From Cyanothece sp. UBA12306 (GTDB taxonomy: Bacteria > Cyanobacteriota > Cyanobacteriia > Cyanobacteriales > Microcystaceae), in contig DLXW01000089.1 in NCBI GenBank assembly GCA_003448685.1, forward strand, positions 10,528-22,069: a stretch of DNA of 11,542 nucleotides. The letters run 5' to 3'. The notes under the pieces are model-generated. The model was not told the DNA's origin and ran no database searches. It was given only the letters and a program-made list of their open reading frames with translations. Shown piece after piece: positions 1 through 7,151 of this stretch. The position numbers and the translations under genes are program-made. Each line of letters begins with the position of its first letter. Within the stretch, counting starts at the first letter, position 1.

Positions 1-2755
1 AAGGAATTACTAATAAATTACCCTGAATCACACGAGAACCTTGGCGATTCCAAAGGGAAATCTGCTGAGAAATCACTGGATCTTGGTTAATTAAAGCTTC
101 TATTTGTTCGGGCCCATAAATAACTCTCTGTTTCGGTAATTGAATTAGGTTCAGTCTACCATAATTTTTACCATCGGAACGAGCAAATAATCCAGCAATT
201 AGATTATTACGACTGGTGGGAGTAAAAAAGTTAACTAAAATAAATTCTTGATCATTGTGCGCAAAATTCATCAGCAGATAATAGGGTTCAATGGGTTGTT
301 TTTTTTCTCCATAAATTTCCTGGGGAATACGCCATTGATCCTCTCGATTATAAAACACTTGAGCATCAGTCATATGATAGGTTAGAAGTCGTTCTGCTTG
401 AGTATTATACAAATCTTGGGGGTAGCGGATATGAACTTTGATATTGTTTGCCATTTCCCCTAAAGGTTTAAATAATTCTGGGAAAACTTTTTGCCAAGTT
501 TGAATGAGAGGATCACTTGGATCAACGATATAAAATTCTACATTACCATTGTAAGCATCAACGACAATTTTAATTGAGTTACGAATATAATTAAAATTTC
601 GATTACCTGGATCGGAATAGGGATAACTATCACTGGTAGTATAAGCATCAATCACCCAATAAAGACTACTTTGACTATTTTGATCAACTTTTGCTGTTAC
701 TAAATAGGGATCTCGATCAAAACGAAGAAATGGAGCAATTTCTCGAATACGACGATTAATATTACGGCGAAATAATACTCGCGTCTGAGGAGTTATTTTT
801 TCGGTAAAAAGCATTTGCCAGTCTTTAAGATATTGGGCAAATAGCAGTTTTTGGGGTAGATAACCAATGGGAATACCTCCTCGACCATCATAAATATTAT
901 AAGCATTATCTTGACCACTGGGATAGTCTAATTCTTCAATCCCCGTCTTAGTCATGATATAAGTATTAGTTAATTCTCCAAAATAGATACGAGGGTTATT
1001 GATAGGAATACTATCACGGATAAGATTACTTGAGGTTTGTAATTCTCCTATATTATTTACTGTACCAATATTTTTAACAAAATAATAGGGTAATCCTCCT
1101 TGGGCAACTTGATGAACTGGTGATAAGGTAAATCCATAACCATGGGTATAGATTAAATGTTTATTGACCCAAGTTTTAGCTTGTTGGGGAACTTCATTGT
1201 AATCAAGTTCTCTGGCAGCAATTAAGACTTGTCGCTTGGTATTATTAATCTGGGAATTTGTATCTTTATTAGGAAAGGTATAGCGATCAATATCGGCATC
1301 AGGAAACCGATAATAAAGACGAATTTGTTGTAATTGACGATTAGTCTGGAGTAAAGGACGAGCATCCCAGAGGGGAATATTATCGACAGTTAAACGATTA
1401 TTTTCTAGTTCTATTTCTGTTAGCTTACCACTTGCATTAAGGGTGTCAATTTGGATTTTATCTAAATTAAAAGCAGCACGAGTTAGAGCAATATTCCTTT
1501 CAATATAGGGACGTTCGCGATCGAGTTCATTGGGTTGAACTACTGCGCTTTGTACTATTTCGTTAACCCCTATTCCCATGATTAAAATACCCAAATAAAT
1601 GATAAAAGGAAAGGGAGAAAAAGGAAAATGGGGTAAACGTTTACTTTTGATTGATCGCATTCTCTTGGTTTTTCCCCATCCCATAATTCCTTTACACAAT
1701 AACCAAAGGGCGATCATAGCGGAGACAATCGATAATAAGTTATCAAAGGGTAGTGTTACATGAATATCTGTATAACTCGCTCCATAAACTACCCCACGGG
1801 GAGAATATAATAAGTCATAACGATCTAACCAGTGGCGTAGTCCAATAATGGAAAAGGTGAGTCCCCCTAAGATATATAAATGGCGTAGTTGCTGACGAGA
1901 AAAACCTGGAAATTTACCTTGAGAAAGACTTTTTGCTGATAATAAATAAGTTAGACTAACAGCAATTAAAGCATAAAGAAATAATCCTCCTAACCAAAAA
2001 TTGATCAGTTTCCAAAAAGGTAATTCAAAAACATAAAAGCTAATATCTTTGTTAAATTGCGGATCAACTTCTAAGAAAGAAGTTAAGTTAAAATATTGCA
2101 GGATTCTGCCCCAATTTCCTGACAAAACTAATCCAAAGATTAGACTAAAAATAACGGCTATTATTCTTAATAAAAATTTCACCCTAATCAATGTTAAAAT
2201 GGTTAAGCTACCAATTAACCCAATTTGCCAAAGATGACTAGTAATTTGGGAAACAAGATTAGGTAAAGAATTGAAGTAAAAAGGTGAGGGAAGAGGAGGG
2301 GTTATTTTGGGAAGATTAAAGTCGATAGTCCATACATTGTAAACTACTTGCCCATAATAGATTAACATTAAGCCACTCAGACCTGCTAAAATAACTGTTA
2401 TGAACAATAGGCTAGACAATCTAAGAGAACGAGATTCTGGTAATATTTGTTTTGGTTTATTGAGGTGACGATCTCGTTTTTTTCGTCCTTTAGTAGAGTA
2501 TGTTTGGGGTATATCATGCCATTGATTAGTTTCAGCTTGATGTAAATTACGCAGCAGAAACCAGCAAGAAAAGCTACTGGTAAATCCTAATAGGGAGAAT
2601 TGCCATAATAAACGTTTTAAAAAAATACTCAGATAATCAACTTCTTGAAACCACAACCCTTCAATCACTAAGTTAGAGATTAACTCAAAAGACAATAATA
2701 TTCCTAAAAGGATAATAACCCCTTGGAATAGTCGATAGGTTAGGATTTTAGACAT
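1..2755 (-). CDS. UPF0182 family membrane protein, C-terminus cut by window edge
   Basis: A continuous minus-strand frame of 918 codons starts at ATG 2755–2753 and leaves the window at its left edge. Spot checks at both ends and in the middle are all in the same phase, so I see no frameshift. The N-terminal half has about seven to eight hydrophobic segments, followed by a large soluble domain. Motifs I associate with UPF0182 (COG1615) are present: WFQEVDY near residue 40, DPQFNKDISFYVF from residue 231, ERPYIERN near 414, NPRIYFGE at 587–594, and SLWNRQGSRVIQGNLLVIP at 900–918. Family members in cyanobacteria are, from memory, a little under 1000 residues, so some 60–80 residues are probably missing. 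The protein should be in a membrane; its biochemical role is unknown. No Shine-Dalgarno precedes the start. The next gene on this strand, atx1, ends 238 bp upstream, so it is probably transcribed separately. Confidence 0.9.
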   Translation of the reverse strand, partial: MSKILTYRLFQGVIILLGILLSFELISNLVIEGLWFQEVDYLSIFLKRLLWQFSLLGFTSSFSCWFLLRNLHQAETNQWHDIPQTYSTKGRKKRDRHLNKPKQILPESRSLRLSSLLFITVILAGLSGLMLIYYGQVVYNVWTIDFNLPKITPPLPSPFYFNSLPNLVSQITSHLWQIGLIGSLTILTLIRVKFLLRIIAVIFSLIFGLVLSGNWGRILQYFNLTSFLEVDPQFNKDISFYVFELPFWKLINFWLGGLFLYALIAVSLTYLLSAKSLSQGKFPGFSRQQLRHLYILGGLTFSIIGLRHWLDRYDLLYSPRGVVYGASYTDIHVTLPFDNLLSIVSAMIALWLLCKGIMGWGKTKRMRSIKSKRLPHFPFSPFPFIIYLGILIMGIGVNEIVQSAVVQPNELDRERPYIERNIALTRAAFNLDKIQIDTLNASGKLTEIELENNRLTVDNIPLWDARPLLQTNRQLQQIRLYYRFPDADIDRYTFPNKDTNSQINNTKRQVLIAARELDYNEVPQQAKTWVNKHLIYTHGYGFTLSPVHQVAQGGLPYYFVKNIGTVNNIGELQTSSNLIRDSIPINNPRIYFGELTNTYIMTKTGIEELDYPSGQDNAYNIYDGRGGIPIGYLPQKLLFAQYLKDWQMLFTEKITPQTRVLFRRNINRRIREIAPFLRFDRDPYLVTAKVDQNSQSSLYWVIDAYTTSDSYPYSDPGNRNFNYIRNSIKIVVDAYNGNVEFYIVDPSDPLIQTWQKVFPELFKPLGEMANNIKVHIRYPQDLYNTQAERLLTYHMTDAQVFYNREDQWRIPQEIYGEKKQPIEPYYLLMNFAHNDQEFILVNFFTPTSRNNLIAGLFARSDGKNYGRLNLIQLPKQRVIYGPEQIEALINQDPVISQQISLWNRQGSRVIQGNLLVIP

Positions 2756-2835
2756 TATGGTTAAACTAAGTTAGCACAATTACCCCGATCAACCTTAATC
2801 AAAATAGAGTTAAGATTGCTGAAGTTTTGCTGATT

Positions 2836-2863
2836 ATGATAAGGTCAAAAACAATGTTATCAA
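2836..2863 (-). promoter_or_regulatory. Candidate promoter for the UPF0182 gene
   Basis: Read on the minus strand, TTGATA (2863–2858, 5 of 6 to the -35 consensus) is followed after 16 nt by TATCAT (2841–2836, 5 of 6 to the -10 consensus). This would start transcription near 2829 and give a leader of about 74 nt. The call rests on consensus matching alone in AT-rich DNA, so it is weak. Confidence 0.3.
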
Positions 2864-2880
2864 TAGATATTTTTGTTTAA

Positions 2881-2922
2881 GAGAAGCAGAATTTGAGATT
2901 TTATCTCTATTCTCATCTTCTC
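2881..2922. repeat. Long interrupted stem-loop between atx1 and the UPF0182 gene
   Basis: Three nested pairs of arms line up around one centre: GAGAAG/CTTCTC (2881–2886 with 2917–2922), AGAAT/ATTCT (2888–2892 with 2909–2913) and GAGAT/ATCTC (2895–2899 with 2903–2907), with a 3-nt loop and small internal loops. It lies 72 nt past the atx1 stop codon. It could end or stabilise the atx1 transcript, but on that strand no T-run follows, so it is not a standard intrinsic terminator. Confidence 0.5.
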
Positions 2923-2993
2923 ACTTAATTAATCAACTATTTGTCACAAACATTTAACTATTTCATAGTACCAGCTATAAAATTGGTTAAACA

Positions 2994-3191
2994 CTATGGT
3001 TCAATCGTATGGCCTGCACCTTCAATAATATTCTTAATGATTTCTTCAGAAACTTCTGTTTCAACCGTCACTACTTTTGAAGAAACATTTACAGATACTT
3101 TAGCTTCTGGTTTTTCACTGTGAATAGCTTCTGTAATAGTATTAGCACAACCTTCACAGGCAATACTGGGGACTTTTAAGGTAATAGTCAT
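2994..3191 (-). CDS. atx1: Atx1/CopZ-type copper metallochaperone (HMA domain)
   Basis: A 65-residue single-domain HMA protein. The metal-binding motif is IACEGCA, with Cys12 and Cys15 in CxxC spacing. His61 lies in the C-terminal GAGHTIEP, matching the unusual histidine loop of the Synechocystis copper chaperone scAtx1 as I recall it. That protein is cytosolic and carries Cu(I) between the copper ATPases CtaA and PacS towards thylakoid plastocyanin and cytochrome oxidase; the same role is inferred here. The start is ATG 3191–3189. An upstream in-frame TTG at 3206 would add five residues that do not fit the family, which begins MTI. There is no clear Shine-Dalgarno. A perfect TATAAT on the minus strand (3233–3228) sits about 35 nt upstream but lies inside an AT-rich heptamer run and has no good -35 partner. 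Confidence 0.9.
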   Translation of the reverse strand: MTITLKVPSIACEGCANTITEAIHSEKPEAKVSVNVSSKVVTVETEVSEEIIKNIIEGAGHTIEP

Positions 3192-3208
3192 GGTAAAAAT
3201 CAACAAAT

Positions 3209-3229
3209 TAATAATGAATAATTAGTAAT
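3209..3229. repeat. Degenerate heptamer run upstream of atx1
   Basis: Three consecutive 7-bp units, TAATAAT, GAATAAT and TAGTAAT. They resemble the sufB–sufC spacer units (consensus YAGTAAW) and lie 18 bp upstream of the atx1 ATG. AT-richness alone could produce part of this, so it is a weak member of the series. Confidence 0.4.
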
Positions 3230-3331
3230 TATATAACATTTCTCGGTTAATTGAGATGTACTTTAGGTTATTTTTCATTATCTTAAGATTGATAACTGGG
3301 CAAATATCATGAGCAAAGGGGAACTTATTTA

Positions 3332-3359
3332 TAATAACTAATAATTAACTATTATTAAT
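3332..3359. repeat. Degenerate heptamer run after the 84-residue gene
   Basis: Four units of 7 bp, TAATAAC, TAATAAT, TAACTAT and TATTAAT, lie 19 bp beyond the stop codon of the gene at 3378–3632 (minus). They are similar to the run at 3209–3229 but of low complexity, so the call is tentative. Confidence 0.35.
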
Positions 3360-3377
3360 TCCTTGCTGTACTAAAAT

Positions 3378-3632
3378 TTACCATCGCAAAACGGCAGCAT
3401 CATTTCCTTTTTCTCGCTTAATTTTAGCATCATTTTCTATCCATTTTATGACTTGAATATGAGTTAACTCATCTATCGCCACCCCTGTATCTTTAGCAAT
3501 GACTTTTAATAATCTTAGAGAAGAAATAGTTAAACGAGTCAAAAACTTTTCTGAAGACGAAAGCAAGGCTTTATCAACATCTGCTGATTCTTCAGGGGTC
3601 AGAAATTGGTTGGGGGATTGAGGTTGATTCAT
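3378..3632 (-). CDS. Small protein of unknown function (84 aa)
   Basis: I do not recognise this gene. The 84-residue product is soluble, rich in charged residues, has no cysteine, no signal peptide and no membrane segment. It begins with a flexible Gln/Pro/Asn-rich stretch and LTPEES, then appears mainly helical (ALLSSSEKFLTRLTISSLRLLKVIAKD, about residues 23–49; VIKWIENDAKIKREKG, about 61–76), and ends AVLRW. The ATG at 3632–3630 has no clear Shine-Dalgarno. It is on the same strand as sufR upstream and atx1 downstream, but it is separated from sufR by a mobile-element-like insertion and from atx1 by 186 bp, so an operon is unlikely. Coding status is supported by the start-to-stop frame, the balanced composition and the lack of a competing frame. 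Confidence 0.7.
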   Translation of the reverse strand: MNQPQSPNQFLTPEESADVDKALLSSSEKFLTRLTISSLRLLKVIAKDTGVAIDELTHIQVIKWIENDAKIKREKGNDAAVLRW

Positions 3633-3684
3633 AATTAAATTTATCTGGTTGATTTTTTAATGAATAGCTATTAAATATTCAGTT

Positions 3685-3804
3685 TTATAGCAGTTCTCAT
3701 ACTCGTGAGGTACAGAAGTTAATGGTTTTGGGGAGTCGGCAGTTTGGCAGTAGGCAGTCGAAAGAAAATCAAAGTGTACCTCACCAAAGTGAGAAACGTT
3801 ATAA
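3685..3804. mobile_element. Putative MITE with about 30-bp terminal inverted repeats
   Basis: The first and last 30 bp of this 120-bp stretch are inverted copies matching at 23 of 30 positions. The inner 10 bp are perfect (GTGAGGTACA at 3705–3714, TGTACCTCAC at 3775–3784), as are the 6-bp TTCTCA/TGAGAA blocks (3694–3699 with 3790–3795) and the outer TTATA/TATAA. No ORF fits inside. The interior holds a GGCAGT-type repeat at 3731–3758. Ends reading TA on both sides would suit a TA target duplication, as in IS630/Tc1-type elements, but that is inference. The element ends 11 bp from the sufR stop codon, so its hairpin could fold in the sufR mRNA tail. Confidence 0.6.
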
Positions 3805-3815
3805 TTATGCCTTCT

Positions 3816-4478
3816 TTACGATCGTTTTTTTTTGATTAAATACCCACAATTATGTTCACCTTCATTAATCCAATGAGTCCGTTCAACGGTACAATCAGGT
3901 AGGATGGCAGCGAACATTTCTAATTCGTGATCACAAACAGTTGGGTAAGACTCAGCTACTTCAGAAATGGCACAGTGATGCTCAGCAAGGATGTAACCTT
4001 CGGTTTGGCCTTGAAGACCATTTTTGGGTTTAAACAGGTGTAATTCCGCCATATAACCCTCTTCTTGGCGCAATTCCACCAACTTATTCACCCTTTCTTC
4101 CAGATTTCCCTCGCCTATACTCTGGCGATATTCTTGGGCCTTACGTTCCCATTGTTTGCGCAAGACTTCTCTTACCTGCTGTTTTCCAACGGTTTCAGTG
4201 AGGGTATCCAAGAAAGAAACGGCAAACTCCCCATAGCCATTAGGAAAGCGATCGCGTCCTTGTTTACTAAGATGGTAAATGTATTGTGGCCGTCCCAACC
4301 CTTCTTGGGCGGACTGATGTTCAATTAGCCCATCTGCTTCTAAGTCTTTGAGATGACGGCGAGTGGCTTGGGGAGTAATTTCCAGGGTTTGGGCTAATTC
4401 CTGGGCGCTGGCTTGTCCCTGTTTTAGTAGATATTGTAAGATATCTTCTTTGGTGGAGGGGGGATGGATAATAGTCAT
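3816..4478 (-). CDS. sufR: SufR, Fe-S-sensing repressor of the suf operon
   Basis: A 220-residue DeoR/MarR-like winged-helix regulator. The N-terminal wHTH spans about residues 9–72, with recognition helix TPQATRRHLKDLEADGLI (35–52) and wing EGLGRPQYIYHL. The C-terminal half carries Cys169, Cys182, Cys196 and Cys211 in exact CX12CX13CX14C spacing, the cluster-binding signature I recall for cyanobacterial SufR. With a bound 4Fe-4S cluster, SufR represses sufBCDS in Synechocystis; the same is inferred here. The gene is divergent from sufB across a 332-bp gap containing two fitting inverted repeats. The start is ATG 4478–4476, with a weak, closely spaced GGAA just upstream. The last codons include nine consecutive A residues (KKK), a slippage-prone spot at the dispensable C-terminus. 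Confidence 0.97.
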   Translation of the reverse strand: MTIIHPPSTKEDILQYLLKQGQASAQELAQTLEITPQATRRHLKDLEADGLIEHQSAQEGLGRPQYIYHLSKQGRDRFPNGYGEFAVSFLDTLTETVGKQQVREVLRKQWERKAQEYRQSIGEGNLEERVNKLVELRQEEGYMAELHLFKPKNGLQGQTEGYILAEHHCAISEVAESYPTVCDHELEMFAAILPDCTVERTHWINEGEHNCGYLIKKKRS

Positions 4479-4616
4479 TGTTCCAGGTTACTGGCGGTTG
4501 AATAGGTAGTTAAATCGATAGATAATGGGTAAAAATTCGATTAAATAGCTTTATTGTTCTAATTTTACCCTGAAAAAGCTGTTAAATAAATATTCAAAAA
4601 GAATTTGAATGTTACT

Positions 4617-4646
4617 TTGACAACAATAACATTGTTATTCTATTGT
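4617..4646 (+). promoter_or_regulatory. Candidate sufBCDS promoter
   Basis: A perfect TTGACA (4617–4622) is followed after 18 bp by TATTGT (4641–4646, 4 of 6 to TATAAT). Transcription would start near 4653, leaving a leader of about 158 nt before the sufB ATG at 4811. The spacer is almost filled by the inverted repeat at 4622–4636, as expected for a repressed promoter. TAGAAT at 4646–4651 is a better -10 by sequence but is 23 bp from the -35. Confidence 0.5.
4622..4636. promoter_or_regulatory. Putative SufR operator A
   Basis: Perfect inverted repeat AACAAT-aac-ATTGTT lying between the -35 and -10 of the candidate suf promoter. Read from 4621, it also resembles the SufR consensus CAAC-N6-GTTG with one mismatch in the right half (CAAC-N6-ATTG). 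Its position would block RNA polymerase. The assignment rests on the recalled Synechocystis SufR motif and on position. Confidence 0.6.
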
Positions 4647-4660
4647 AGAATAGAGTTGAG

Positions 4661-4674
4661 CAACAAAAATGTTG
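4661..4674. promoter_or_regulatory. Putative SufR operator B (exact CAAC-N6-GTTG)
   Basis: CAACAAAAATGTTG is an exact match to CAAC-N6-GTTG, the SufR-binding inverted repeat I recall from Synechocystis, and pairs over 5 bp per arm. It lies just downstream of the predicted start of suf transcription, about 38 bp centre to centre from operator A. Two sites in this gap agree with the known two-site arrangement. Confidence 0.75.
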
Positions 4675-4757
4675 TTAAACTACTTGGGTGATTGATTGCA
4701 TCCAAATAAAAGCCTTAAATTGTCGCCATCTGAAATGTTATGGCTAGGGCTAAATTC

Positions 4758-4778
4758 CTCTCTATCTATGGTAGAGAG
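4758..4778 (+). promoter_or_regulatory. Hairpin in the sufB leader
   Basis: CTCTCTA (4758–4764) and TAGAGAG (4772–4778) form a perfect 7-bp stem with a 7-nt loop, ending 32 nt before the sufB ATG at 4811. No T-run follows, so it is not a terminator. It could affect mRNA stability or ribosome access; this is inference. Confidence 0.5.
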
Positions 4779-4794
4779 ATTATTCAAGGGAAAT

Positions 4795-4798
4795 GGAG
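4795..4798 (+). promoter_or_regulatory. Likely sufB ribosome binding site (GGAG)
   Basis: GGAG lies 12 nt before ATG 4811. It falls inside the coding region if the upstream ATG at 4793 is used; that ATG itself has only GGG 2 nt away. This, together with the [13 protein letters not shown]-terminus that matches cyanobacterial SufB, favours 4811 as the start. The 12-nt spacing is longer than ideal. Confidence 0.45.
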
Positions 4799-4810
4799 AA
4801 CACAAAATTA

Positions 4811-6253
4811 ATGAGTGCCACATCAGTCAAAACTTTAGTCAACCAACCCTATAAATATGGGTTTGTTACCGACATTGAATCCGATACCATTCCTCGCGGA
4901 CTCAATGAAGACGTTATTCGGCTAATTTCTGCTAAAAAAAACGAACCTGACTTTATGTTAGAGTTTCGTCTCAAAGCATATCAACAATGGCAGAAAATGA
5001 CAGAACCAACTTGGCCCCATGTAAATTATCCTGCCATTGACTATCAAAATATTATTTATTATTCTGCCCCAAAACAGAAGAAGGAAAAGCTAGGAAGTCT
5101 TGATGAAGTTGACCCCACTTTATTGGAAACTTTTGAAAAATTAGGTATTCCCCTTTCTGAACAGAAACGCTTAGGAAATGTCGCCGTAGATGCAATTTTT
5201 GATAGTGTTTCTATTGCCACAACCTTTAAGGAAAAATTGGGGGAAGCTGGAGTCATTTTTTGTTCTATTTCAGAAGCATTACAAGAACACCCTGAATTAA
5301 TCAAAAAATACCTCGGTAGTGTGGTTCCAGTCGCCGATAACTTTTTTGCTGCCCTCAATGCTGCTGTCTTTAGCGATGGCTCTTTTGTTTTCATTCCTAA
5401 AGGGGTAGAATGCCCTATGGAATTGTCTACCTATTTCCGTATTAATAGTGGAGATACGGGACAGTTTGAACGGACATTAATTGTAGCAGAAGAGGGGGCT
5501 TCTGTTAGTTATCTTGAAGGTTGTACCGCCCCCATGTATGATAGCAACCAACTCCATGCTGCGGTGGTAGAATTAGTAGCTTTAGATAATGCCAATATTA
5601 AATATTCTACTGTTCAAAACTGGTACGCTGGAGACGAAAATGGCAAAGGAGGAATTTATAATTTCGTCACTAAAAGAGGACTGTGTAAAGGAATTAATTC
5701 TAAAATTTCTTGGACTCAAGTAGAAACGGGTTCTGCTATTACTTGGAAATACCCCAGTTGTGTTTTAGTTGGAGATAATTCGGTAGGAGAATTTTATTCT
5801 ATCGCCCTGACTAATAATAAACAACAGGCTGATACTGGGACAAAAATGGTTCATATCGGCAAAAATACCCGAAGTACAATTATTTCTAAAGGTATCTCTG
5901 CTGGCGGTTCTAAAAATAGTTATCGTGGATTAGTAAAAATGGGACCGAAAGCAACGGGGGCAAGAAATTACTCCCAATGTGATTCAATGTTGATTGGAGA
6001 TAACGCCGAAGCTAATACTTTTCCCTATATTCAGGTTGATAATAATACAGCCAAAGTAGAACATGAAGCATCAACTTCTAAAATTGGAGAAGATCAACTA
6101 TTTTATTTTGCCCAAAGGGGAATTTCTGAAGAAGATGCAGTTTCAATGTTAGTTAGTGGTTTCTGTAAAGATGTCTTGAGTGAATTACCTATGGAATTTG
6201 CCTCAGAAGCAGACAAATTACTCAGCCTCAAGTTAGAAGGAACTGTTGGGTAA
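4811..6253 (+). CDS. sufB: SufB, Fe-S cluster scaffold subunit of SufBCD
   Basis: 480 residues from ATG 4811, the length I recall for the Synechocystis protein; ATG 4793 would add six residues (MENTKL). SufB partners with SufD and SufC in the cytosol and is the site of nascent cluster assembly. The SufBD beta-helix core and family blocks are intact: [14 protein letters not shown] near the N-terminus, [37 protein letters not shown] and [17 protein letters not shown]. Aligned by eye to E. coli SufB from memory, the sulfur-entry Cys254 corresponds to Cys238 (EGCTAP), Cys405 to Cys390 (YSQCDSML) and Glu434 to Glu419 (EHEAST), so the catalytic set is present. It is first in the operon, divergent from sufR, and followed by a 56-bp repeat-filled spacer before sufC. 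Confidence 0.97.
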   Translation: MSATSVKTLVNQPYKYGFVTDIESDTIPRGLNEDVIRLISAKKNEPDFMLEFRLKAYQQWQKMTEPTWPHVNYPAIDYQNIIYYSAPKQKKEKLGSLDEVDPTLLETFEKLGIPLSEQKRLGNVAVDAIFDSVSIATTFKEKLGEAGVIFCSISEALQEHPELIKKYLGSVVPVADNFFAALNAAVFSDGSFVFIPKGVECPMELSTYFRINSGDTGQFERTLIVAEEGASVSYLEGCTAPMYDSNQLHAAVVELVALDNANIKYSTVQNWYAGDENGKGGIYNFVTKRGLCKGINSKISWTQVETGSAITWKYPSCVLVGDNSVGEFYSIALTNNKQQADTGTKMVHIGKNTRSTIISKGISAGGSKNSYRGLVKMGPKATGARNYSQCDSMLIGDNAEANTFPYIQVDNNTAKVEHEASTSKIGEDQLFYFAQRGISEEDAVSMLVSGFCKDVLSELPMEFASEADKLLSLKLEGTVG

Positions 6254-6309
6254 CGGGAAACAGTGAACAGTAATCAGTAAACGGTAAATAGTAATTAGTA
6301 ATTAGTAAA
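6254..6309 (+). repeat. Eight tandem 7-bp units filling the sufB–sufC spacer
   Basis: Every base between the sufB stop codon and the sufC ATG belongs to one of eight heptamers: CGGGAAA, CAGTGAA, CAGTAAT, CAGTAAA, CGGTAAA, TAGTAAT, TAGTAAT, TAGTAAA. The consensus is about YAGTAAW. This fits the short tandemly repeated repetitive (STRR) sequences of cyanobacteria. No Shine-Dalgarno remains in front of sufC. Confidence 0.85.
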
Positions 6310-7080
6310 ATGAGTGATATTATTCTGTCTGTTAAAAATTTAACTGCTAATGTGGAAGGCACTCCTATTATTAAAGGACTGAACCTGGAAATTAAATCCG
6401 GTGAAGTCCATGCCATCATGGGAAGAAATGGTTCAGGAAAGAGTACCTTATCTAAGGTTTTAGCTGGCCATCCTGACTATGAAATTACCGGAGGGGAAGT
6501 TCTTTATAAAGGAGAAAATATTCTCGATAAAGACCCCGATGAACGGTCCAAAATGGGGATCTTTTTAGCCTTTCAATATCCCCTAGAAATTCCTGGTGTA
6601 AGTAATTTAGATTTTCTCCGAGTTGCTTATAATGCCCGTCGTCAATATTTGGGACTAGAAGAAATCGATACTTTTGATTTTGAAGACTTAGTTGAACAAA
6701 AATTAGAAGTCGTCAAAATGAACCCCAGTTTTCTAGAAAGAAGTCTCAATGAAGGATTCTCTGGTGGAGAAAAGAAGCGCAATGAAATCTTGCAAATGGC
6801 TCTATTAGAACCAACTTTATCTATTTTAGATGAGATTGATTCTGGATTAGATATTGATGCTTTAAAAATTGTAGCCAATGGAGTTAACCAATTAATGACT
6901 CCCGATAATGCCTTATTAGTTATTACCCATTATCAAAGGTTACTAAACTATATTGAACCTCACTATGTTCATGTCATGCACGATGGTAAAATTGTTACCA
7001 CCGGAGGTAAAGAATTGGCCCTGGAACTTGAAGCAACTGGTTATGATTTTGTGGAAGAAAAACTACTAACTAATGCCTAA
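6310..7080 (+). CDS. sufC: SufC, ATPase of the SufBCD complex
   Basis: A 256-residue cytosolic ABC-type ATPase without membrane segments. Walker A is GRNGSGKS (38–45), the Q-loop is Gln89, the signature is [10 protein letters not shown] (150–159, with the EKKRNE tail typical of SufC), Walker B is LSILDE (170–175), the D-loop is SGLD (178–181) and the H-loop is His207. ATP binding drives dimerisation of SufC within SufBC2D and a conformational change during cluster assembly. The length is normal for the family. The ATG follows directly on the heptamer array with no Shine-Dalgarno, so translation may depend on coupling to sufB or on an unstructured AT-rich start region. The next gene begins 71 bp downstream. 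Confidence 0.98.
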   Translation: MSDIILSVKNLTANVEGTPIIKGLNLEIKSGEVHAIMGRNGSGKSTLSKVLAGHPDYEITGGEVLYKGENILDKDPDERSKMGIFLAFQYPLEIPGVSNLDFLRVAYNARRQYLGLEEIDTFDFEDLVEQKLEVVKMNPSFLERSLNEGFSGGEKKRNEILQMALLEPTLSILDEIDSGLDIDALKIVANGVNQLMTPDNALLVITHYQRLLNYIEPHYVHVMHDGKIVTTGGKELALELEATGYDFVEEKLLTNA

Positions 7081-7151
7081 AAAAACTCTAGAGCAATATT
7101 GTCAATAGTCTAAGTATCTTTAATGAAATAATTCAGAGGCGAATTAGTGTG

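Noticed and set aside
2941..3123. 60-codon plus-strand frame
   Set aside because: It lies antisense over most of the well-supported atx1 gene and has no recognisable content.
3825..3833. A9 tract in the sufR coding strand as a programmed slippage site
   Set aside because: It is only a few codons from the stop, beyond the last cysteine, so slippage would hardly change the protein.
4562..4567. Minus-strand TAAAAT as -10 box for sufR
   Set aside because: No acceptable -35 lies 16–18 bp upstream, and such hexamers are common in this AT-rich gap. The sufR promoter remains unassigned.
5998..6010. Missing catalytic cysteine in SufB (GDNAEAN, where E. coli has a Cys)
   Set aside because: Counting from the C-terminus places E. 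coli Cys405 nine residues earlier, at the conserved YSQC, which is present here as Cys390. The other Cys is not the catalytic one.
7081..7151. Possible heptamer array in the sufC–sufD spacer, by analogy with the other two spacers
   Set aside because: I read through it and found no 7-bp period; it contains only short palindromes such as CAATATTG.
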